Translations under genes and position numbers: made by a program
The notes under the pieces: generated by a model
What the model was told of the DNA's origin: nothing
What the model saw: the letters and a program-made list of their open reading frames with translations, nothing else
Databases searched by the model: none
Shown: positions 33,600 through 37,904 of the stretch, in pieces
Numbering within the stretch: position 1 is the stretch's first letter
Layout of the letters: every line of letters starts with the position of its first letter
NCBI GenBank assembly: GCA_964292325.1
Contig: CAXYVG010000026.1
Location: 1 to 37,904, forward strand
Direction: 5' to 3'
Length of the DNA stretch: 37,904 bases
Origin: CTSoil-075 sp964292325
Lineage (GTDB): Bacteria > Bacillota > Negativicutes > DSM-13327

Positions 33600-33632
33600 A
33601 TCCAGCAGACCTCAAATATCGTCTTACTGGAT
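33600..33632 (+). terminator. Terminator of the recombinase gene
   Basis: ATCCAG and CTGGAT with inner AGAC/GTCT pairing, 44 bp after the stop. The T tail is weak. Confidence 0.45.
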
Positions 33633-33639
33633 GTAATCC

Positions 33640-33666
33640 TATATCAACATGTACATAACGCTTTAG
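33640..33666. mobile_element. attR-type junction of the element
   Basis: The inner arm TCAACATGTACATAA (33644-33658) overlaps the core ATAACGCTTTAG (33655-33666). The outer flank is cotJC. Confidence 0.85.
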
Positions 33667-33769
33667 CCTGACCAGTAGGCATCGAGTAGCGCTGATTTAG
33701 ATACCGAAGGGATGCTGCTAATTCGCCATCTGGGCCTCCGTACTGCATTAGGTATAAAGATGTTTTCAT
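33644..33769 (-). pseudogene. cotJC: 5' part of interrupted cotJC
   Basis: From ATG 33769 the minus strand reads MKTSLYLMQYGGPDGELAAS, then RYLNQRYSMPTGQAKAL, the conserved N-terminal part of CotJC including the first Mn ligand Glu16 (GELAA). The frame enters the element and ends at TGA (33644). Joined at the 12-bp core it runs directly into LTDIGTEELAH. CotJC is normally about 190 residues with roughly 15 more at the N-terminus. No ribosome binding site is seen before this ATG, and an in-frame TAA lies eight codons upstream, so the 5' end itself may be altered. Confidence 0.82.
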
Positions 33770-33813
33770 AGTCACAGAAGTCAGTATTTATGCGTGTTTT
33801 CAAAAAGACAGTT

Positions 33814-33859
33814 AGTGAGTTTTTATTAGCAAATGCCATACGTTAGATAAAAACTCACT
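33814..33859 (-). terminator. Hairpin between a small ORF and cotJC
   Basis: AGTGAGTTTTTAT and ATAAAAACTCACT form a perfect 13-bp stem with a 20-nt loop. It probably ends the small minus-strand frame upstream. Confidence 0.5.
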
Positions 33860-33944
33860 TAATTCTCTTATTTTTTTCGCTTTCTTCTTTTGAAGGCGGA
33901 TTGACTACAATTACTCGTATTGGATCTTTATTTTCATTAGACAC
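33855..33944 (-). CDS. Small ORF (29 residues), possibly a fragment
   Basis: GGGGGAG precedes GTG 33944. VSNENKDPIRVIVVNPPSKE opens the frame, which ends in KRIK. The IRVIVVNPPSKEE motif is, from memory, typical of about 50-residue proteins in Firmicute mobile elements, so this may be a truncated version. Confidence 0.4.
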   Translation of the reverse strand: MSNENKDPIRVIVVNPPSKEESEKNKRIK

Positions 33945-33971
33945 AAAAAAAACTCCCCCTTCAATATGGCT

Positions 33972-34073
33972 TTAATGAACCATATGCGAGAGGGTTCGGT
34001 ATTTATACCTCATTTTTTCCATAAAATACATTGCCACTATACCGTCTTTACCGTGACCAATAGAGACAAGCAT
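33972..34073 (-). pseudogene. Small frame sharing a repeat with 24731-24764
   Basis: A 33-residue frame MLVSIGHGKDGIVAMYFMEK, ending RYKYRTLSHMVH, without a ribosome binding site. Its last 12 codons recur fused to a cotJC tail at about 24730-24770. Probably the end of a lost gene. The rest of 34074-34279 shows nothing I can name. Confidence 0.4.
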
Positions 34074-34279
34074 TGTGCGTTAGGCTTACAATTTACGTCT
34101 CGCCAATCAAGTTTTACATTATCTACTCCCGTCACATCCAAATATGTTTTCGCAGACGTACTGTGTTGTGATGGGGAGTTGATACTAATATACGATGAAT
34201 TTAAAATTCGGCACCCCTACTTTCAGTCTCAATTTAGGGGTTATTCCCCAAATTCTCCGCTTATTGCTATTCATGATTT

Positions 34280-35095
34280 CTATTCCTTTCTGTAAACAGA
34301 GGGTGCTACAAACCGATATTTGCTCTCATGGCGATTAACCGATTCAGAATGCCCAATGAACAAGTAGCCTCCAGGTTCCATATGCTCATAAAATCTATTA
34401 ATCAATTCTCTCTTGGTCTCTTCATCAAAATAGATCATTACATTGCGGCATAAAATAAGATGAAACTTCTTTTTAAAGGGGAATATGTCATTCATCAGAT
34501 TAAAGCGCCTAAATATTACCTCACTGCGAATGGTTTGTGTCAGCGCGCTGAATTCCACATTGATTTTCTGAAAGTATTTTGCTCGCCATCGATCAGGCAA
34601 CATTTCTAACTGTTGATTAGGATATATTGCTTGTTGCGCTTTTTTCAGGACATCTGTAGAAATATCTGTTGCCAAAATCTTTGTATCCCACTGATATTTT
34701 TCCGTTCCAAAGTAAGAGTCAATCATCATGGCCAGAGTATATGGTTCCTCTCCTGTGGAGCAACCGGCGCTCCACACGCGCAGATCTTTCTTCATATTCT
34801 CAGTTGCGGCAAGGTGAGGCAATACTACCCTCTCTACGAATTCGAAATGCTGGGGTTCTCGCAAGAAGTGGGTATGATTTGTTGTAAGTTTATTGACCAA
34901 GATGACTGCAGCCTTACCCGTATTGTCGTTTTTTATGTGAGAAAAATACTCAGAGAAGCTATTAAAGCCGTTCTGCCCAATATAGTTGTTCAAACGACCA
35001 TTCACCAGTGTTTTTTTCTGAGATAGATTGATTCCATAGTGTTGCTTAATAAAACCAACAAGTTCTCTAAATTCCGATTCTGTGATTTCGTTCAT
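34280..35095 (-). CDS. cheR: Chemotaxis protein methyltransferase CheR
   Basis: 271 residues. The N-terminal helical CheR domain (SEFRELVGFIKQHYGINLSQ) is followed by a SAM-dependent methyltransferase fold with motif I VWSAGCSTGEEPYTLAMM and the LCRNVMIYFDEETK segment. It methylates glutamates of MCPs. Its ATG lies two codons after the mcp stop in the same frame, with no good ribosome binding site, so translation should depend on coupling to mcp (or on amber readthrough). The gene ends in TAG, with TGA two codons later. Confidence 0.93.
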   Translation of the reverse strand: MNEITESEFRELVGFIKQHYGINLSQKKTLVNGRLNNYIGQNGFNSFSEYFSHIKNDNTGKAAVILVNKLTTNHTHFLREPQHFEFVERVVLPHLAATENMKKDLRVWSAGCSTGEEPYTLAMMIDSYFGTEKYQWDTKILATDISTDVLKKAQQAIYPNQQLEMLPDRWRAKYFQKINVEFSALTQTIRSEVIFRRFNLMNDIFPFKKKFHLILCRNVMIYFDEETKRELINRFYEHMEPGGYLFIGHSESVNRHESKYRFVAPSVYRKE

Positions 35096-35098
35096 TGA

Positions 35099-36820
35099 CT
35101 AGTACTTACCAAATTCTCGATCATCAAGATCAATCTTCCCGCGGGATGTCTGTGCCCGTTCATATTTATCGTCACGTCTTTCTTGCTTATAACTCTTTTT
35201 CTCCATCATGTTTTCAATGGCCTGCAAAACCTCTGGACTGACTCCTTCCCTCGCCTTGAATCCTTGACTGACTTGCCGCAGTTTAAATTTAGATACATTA
35301 TTTCTCATGACTTCGGCTTGGCTTGATAATTCTTCGCTGGCAGCCGCACTTTCCTCTGCTGTTGCGGAGTTGGTTTGTATCACATGTGACACCTGATTAA
35401 TAGCCTGGTTAATCTGGGAAATGGCTGAAGCTTGTTCGTTAGAAGCCGCCGCAATGTTGCCGACAAGCTCTGCAGCCTTAGCTACACCATCTACGATACC
35501 CTTTAGCGCTATGGCAGTATCATTGGCAATCTTTGTTCCCATATCCACCTTTTTGATTGATCCTTCAATCATGACCGTTGTTTCCTTTGCTGCATTCGCA
35601 CTCCGAGCCGCTAAGTTTCTGACTTCTTCTGCTACCACAGCGAATCCTTTACCATGCTGCCCTGCTCTAGCGGCCTCTACTGCTGCATTGAGAGCCAGGA
35701 TATTCGTTTGAAAAGCAATTTCGTCGATAACTTTAATAATCTTCGATATATTGGCCGATGAGTCGTTTATTTCATTCATGGACTCAATCATTTCCTTCAT
35801 TTGAATATTGCCTTCTATGGCCTGTTCTTTAGAAGATATGGCCAATGTATTCGCCTCATTGGCATTCAACGCATTTTGCTTTGTTTGCACAGCCACTTGC
35901 GTCATGGAAGCAGTAACCTCTTCAATAGCGCTAGCCTGTTCAGTAGAACCTTGGGACAATATTTCACCCGATGAAGCAATTTGCTGAGCACCGGCAGCTA
36001 CCTGTTCGGCGGCTTCATTGATAGTGATCATCATTCTATTGATATTGTCCGCCATCATATTGAAAGCCTGAGCTAACTGACCAATTTCATCTCTTGTCTG
36101 AACATGGACTTCAACATTCAAATCCCCACCCGCAATTTTGCCAGCAACATCGACAATTTCCTTAATGGGTCGAGAAATAATTCTCGCAATATAGATTCCA
36201 AGGACAGTTGCCATAACGATACTAACAATAACGAGAACAATCATAAAGAGTATGGCTCTATTCGCATCAGCCTTATTGGTTGTTGCTTTTTGTTTTGCTA
36301 ACTCTATTTTCATAGCACTTAACTTATTCAGGGTCTCTTCCATGGTACCTGCAATTCGAGCACCCTCTGTTTGTATCAATTGATTAACCTCTACAACCTG
36401 TCCTGCCTGGAGCATGGGAAATAAACCCTTAGTATAGGATTCATATTGAACAATAGTATCATCAAGACTCTTATGTACTTTGCGACCTTCATCGCTCACT
36501 AATGTTTTGCCAATCTGACTACTTTCCGTCTTCATTTCACTGATGGAGTCATTAAAATTTTTCATTTTTTGATTTTGAATACCCACGTCTTTTGTTAAAA
36601 GGATATCTCTAAAATTTACGCGACCTTTTTGATAGGCTTCACTCAGATTCCCCATATGTTGCATCGGTACAGTATAATTTTCATACAATTCTACATCTGC
36701 CTGAGATAAGTTGGAAAGATTGAAGATACCCACTGTGCCGACTAGCCCTGTGATCACGGCTACACACAGAAACCCCGCAATAAGCTTGTTAGCAATTTTA
36801 AGATTCTGGAACCAATTCAT
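35099..36820 (-). CDS. Methyl-accepting chemotaxis protein
   Basis: 573 residues. The first membrane helix is at about 11-32. A four-helix-bundle sensor domain spans about 35-185, a second membrane helix about 188-212, and HAMP about 213-265. The signalling domain carries the hairpin tip DEIAFQTNILALNAAVEAARAG then GKGFAVVAEEVRNLA. The ligand is unknown. It lies between cheW and cheR in one operon. The gene ends with TAG at 35099-35101, in frame with cheR. Confidence 0.95.
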   Translation of the reverse strand: MNWFQNLKIANKLIAGFLCVAVITGLVGTVGIFNLSNLSQADVELYENYTVPMQHMGNLSEAYQKGRVNFRDILLTKDVGIQNQKMKNFNDSISEMKTESSQIGKTLVSDEGRKVHKSLDDTIVQYESYTKGLFPMLQAGQVVEVNQLIQTEGARIAGTMEETLNKLSAMKIELAKQKATTNKADANRAILFMIVLVIVSIVMATVLGIYIARIISRPIKEIVDVAGKIAGGDLNVEVHVQTRDEIGQLAQAFNMMADNINRMMITINEAAEQVAAGAQQIASSGEILSQGSTEQASAIEEVTASMTQVAVQTKQNALNANEANTLAISSKEQAIEGNIQMKEMIESMNEINDSSANISKIIKVIDEIAFQTNILALNAAVEAARAGQHGKGFAVVAEEVRNLAARSANAAKETTVMIEGSIKKVDMGTKIANDTAIALKGIVDGVAKAAELVGNIAAASNEQASAISQINQAINQVSHVIQTNSATAEESAAASEELSSQAEVMRNNVSKFKLRQVSQGFKAREGVSPEVLQAIENMMEKKSYKQERRDDKYERAQTSRGKIDLDDREFGKY

Positions 36821-36852
36821 TATTTCTCCGCCTTCCTTTATTTAGTATCAGA

Positions 36853-37368
36853 CTATTCCTCACAAACTCGTTCCAAACTGTTCATTTCGTCATCATTTAA
36901 CAATCGTTCACTATCAAGAATGAGCTTTACAGCTTTACCAACTTTACCTATTCCTCTGATAAAATGCTGATGATAACTGCCATTATCAAACTGGGGTGGC
37001 AGAACAATCTCAGTGCCTACAATGATCAATACTTCTTCCACGGCATCCACAATGAGTCCTAAGGTAATGCCTTTTATATCCACGACTATAATACAAGTGC
37101 GGTCATTGTACTCTCGATAGACTTTCTTAAATCGTAGCCGTACATCGATGACGGGAATAATTTTCCCTCTGAGATTAATAATACCCTTCACATATTCTGG
37201 AATATCAGGTATTTTCGTTATAGACTGCATACCGATAATCTCAGTAACAAACTTAATTTCAATACCATAGACTTCATTGCCCAAGGAAAAGGTTAAGAAT
37301 TTGTCCTTTTGAGTATCTTCCTCATCTTCTGGCCTATTTCCAGCACTATTAGACATGACATCTCTCAT
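36853..37368 (-). CDS. cheW: Chemotaxis coupling protein CheW
   Basis: 171 residues of the CheW SH3-like fold (FLTFSLGNEVYGIEIKFVTEI, then YVKGIINLRGKIIPVIDVR). It links MCPs to the kinase CheA. There is an extra N-terminal stretch of about 25 polar residues. AAAGGA lies seven bases before the ATG. It is first in the operon behind the c-di-GMP riboswitch. The gene ends in TAG, with TAA four codons later. Confidence 0.93.
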   Translation of the reverse strand: MRDVMSNSAGNRPEDEEDTQKDKFLTFSLGNEVYGIEIKFVTEIIGMQSITKIPDIPEYVKGIINLRGKIIPVIDVRLRFKKVYREYNDRTCIIVVDIKGITLGLIVDAVEEVLIIVGTEIVLPPQFDNGSYHQHFIRGIGKVGKAVKLILDSERLLNDDEMNSLERVCEE

Positions 37369-37567
37369 TTTTCTATCCTTTCATCGGCAAGTAGAATTCA
37401 CTTGCAATCATGGTATTTTTAGCTATTGATTAAAAACTGCACCCCCCTGGCTGTCCTAAGCCCCTTGTTCCTAATCTAGAAATGATTCCACTAGGAATAC
37501 TTTGATGCTAAAACCCCTCATTTAAACATTATCATAATAAAATGAGTTGAGTTCATCAAAAAAAAAC
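37369..37567 (-). other. Leader between riboswitch terminator and cheW
   Basis: About 200 bp with no gene and no further strong hairpin seen; it carries only the cheW ribosome binding site. Confidence 0.5.
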
Positions 37568-37598
37568 ATAAAAAAAGATCAGGGGTAGCCTGACCTAA
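37568..37598 (-). terminator. Riboswitch-associated terminator
   Basis: GGTCAGG and CCTGATC pair around CTACC. TTTTTTATG and a further T-rich stretch follow on the minus strand, directly downstream of the c-di-GMP aptamer. Confidence 0.8.
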
Positions 37599-37607
37599 AA
37601 CATGGTA

Positions 37608-37692
37608 GTATAAACTATCATGGCGGCCTGGCAGTCTTGGTCGCCCAGCGACTGTAGACCCATAGCTTTGCGTCCCTATTTTTCAATAGGTT
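37608..37692 (-). promoter_or_regulatory. c-di-GMP-I (GEMM) riboswitch controlling the che operon
   Basis: The minus strand carries the conserved GEMM-I pieces in order. A first hairpin, CCTATT-GAAA-AATAGG, has a GNRA tetraloop. GGACGCAAAGC is followed by GGGTCTA. The second hairpin is CAGTC..GACTG with an inner CGCTGGGCG loop, then CCAGGCCGCC. The tetraloop and its receptor arrangement match the class. Together with the terminator, it should switch cheW-mcp-cheR transcription by c-di-GMP level. Whether the ligand turns it on or off cannot be read with certainty. Confidence 0.92.
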
Positions 37693-37729
37693 TGCTAATA
37701 TTGTCGATTATTGTCTATTTGTATACTAT

Positions 37730-37757
37730 ATTATATTATTTCCAATACCTCTGTCAA
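37730..37757 (-). promoter_or_regulatory. Promoter of the riboswitch-che operon
   Basis: TTGACA (37752-37757), 16 bp and TATAAT (37730-37735) on the minus strand, placing the start about 30 nt before the aptamer. Confidence 0.7.
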
Positions 37758-37829
37758 GATTTTTTCAGGACTTTGGTCGGATGCATCGGGACTTAAGTCT
37801 TGTCTTGAAAAATAGATGTAATCGGCAAA

Positions 37830-37851
37830 TTTAACTTTATTGCTAAATCAA
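37830..37851. repeat. 22-bp repeat, copy 2
   Basis: Same 22 bp as at 25202-25224, upstream of the che promoter. The remaining flank to 37904 shows no gene. Confidence 0.6.
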
Positions 37852-37904
37852 CCTGAATTATTCACGTAAATTTCAGAAGCCACCGAGATACCTGTAAATT
37901 CAAG

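Larger units (their letters stand above)
25733..33666. mobile_element. 7.9-kb serine-recombinase element inserted in cotJC (skin-like)
   Basis: The two ends share the direct repeat ATAACGCTTTAG (25733-25744 and 33655-33666), giving a 7,922-bp unit. Inner flanks are inverted: TCAACATGTACATAA at the right end and TTATGTACATGTTGA at the left end. The circular form would therefore carry a symmetric attP (15-bp arms, 10-bp centre CGCTTTAGGT). The element encodes a large serine recombinase next to its right end, as expected. Cargo comprises KilA-N, ART-like, XRE, ImmA, RHH and small unknown genes, with no phage structural genes. Precise excision restores cotJC in frame, as in the skin element of sigK. 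Confidence 0.9.

Noticed and set aside
25733..33666. Prophage or conjugative element
   Set aside because: No capsid, portal, tail, terminase, relaxase or type IV secretion genes are present; only recombinase, regulators and small cargo.
33966..34295. Plus-strand 109-residue ORF
   Set aside because: No ribosome binding site, no recognisable motif, and it overlaps better-supported minus-strand remnants and the end of cheR.
1..37904. CRISPR array or rRNA genes
   Set aside because: No regularly spaced repeats and no rRNA-like sequence were seen.

Overview
The window looks like the chromosome of a low-GC, endospore-forming, anaerobic Firmicute, probably an acetogenic Negativicute (Sporomusa/Pelosinus-like). 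That placement is an inference. It rests on strong GGAGG ribosome binding sites, a CotJC spore-coat-type gene, the bacterial split pyrrolysyl-tRNA synthetase (PylSn + PylSc), corrinoid methyltransferases and a c-di-GMP riboswitch. No taxonomic marker gene is present.

Region 1 (about 1-14,463, all minus strand) holds the 5' end of sbcD and then a monomethylamine/pyrrolysine operon. Read in transcription order, a sigma-A promoter (14435-14463) and a structured leader with an attenuator-like hairpin precede two corrinoid proteins, then mtmB with an in-frame amber codon at position 203. After mtmB come a tRNA-Pyl gene, a UroD-type methyltransferase fused to a thioredoxin-like domain, a CobW GTPase, a second identical tRNA-Pyl gene, a corrinoid-reactivating ATPase (RACo/RamA type) and a second UroD-type methyltransferase. 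The operon ends with pylSc, pylB, pylC, pylD, pylSn, a GNAT acetyltransferase, a class I amidotransferase and a terminator. The operon therefore makes the 22nd amino acid, its tRNA and its synthetase, and also the enzyme that needs it. mtmB and the last gene both end in tandem UAG UAG.

Region 2 (14.6-24.5 kb) holds an IS630-type HTH remnant, amt-glnK (ammonium/methylammonium uptake and PII signalling) behind a long structured leader, cstA, a winged-helix regulator, a broken glutathionylspermidine-synthase-like gene, a PAS-GGDEF diguanylate cyclase and an anion permease.

Region 3 (24.5-34.1 kb) holds the most notable find. A 7,922-bp element carrying a large serine recombinase sits inside a cotJC-like (manganese-catalase family) gene. 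Its two ends share the 12-bp core ATAACGCTTTAG. The element ends joined together form an attP with 15-bp perfect inverted arms around a 10-bp centre. Joining the flanks restores an exact in-frame 178-codon cotJC reading frame that regains its first Mn-ligand Glu. This is the architecture of the sigK-skin element. The element also carries KilA-N, ADP-ribosyltransferase-like, XRE/ImmA and RHH genes, several small ORFs, a candidate antisense RNA and a highly structured intergenic region. Two decayed copies of the cotJC 3' end lie nearby.

Region 4 (34.3-37.9 kb) is a cheW-mcp-cheR operon on the minus strand behind a promoter, a class I c-di-GMP riboswitch and a terminator. All three genes end in UAG. 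The mcp amber is in frame with cheR two codons upstream of its ATG, so pyrrolysine readthrough would make an MCP-CheR fusion.
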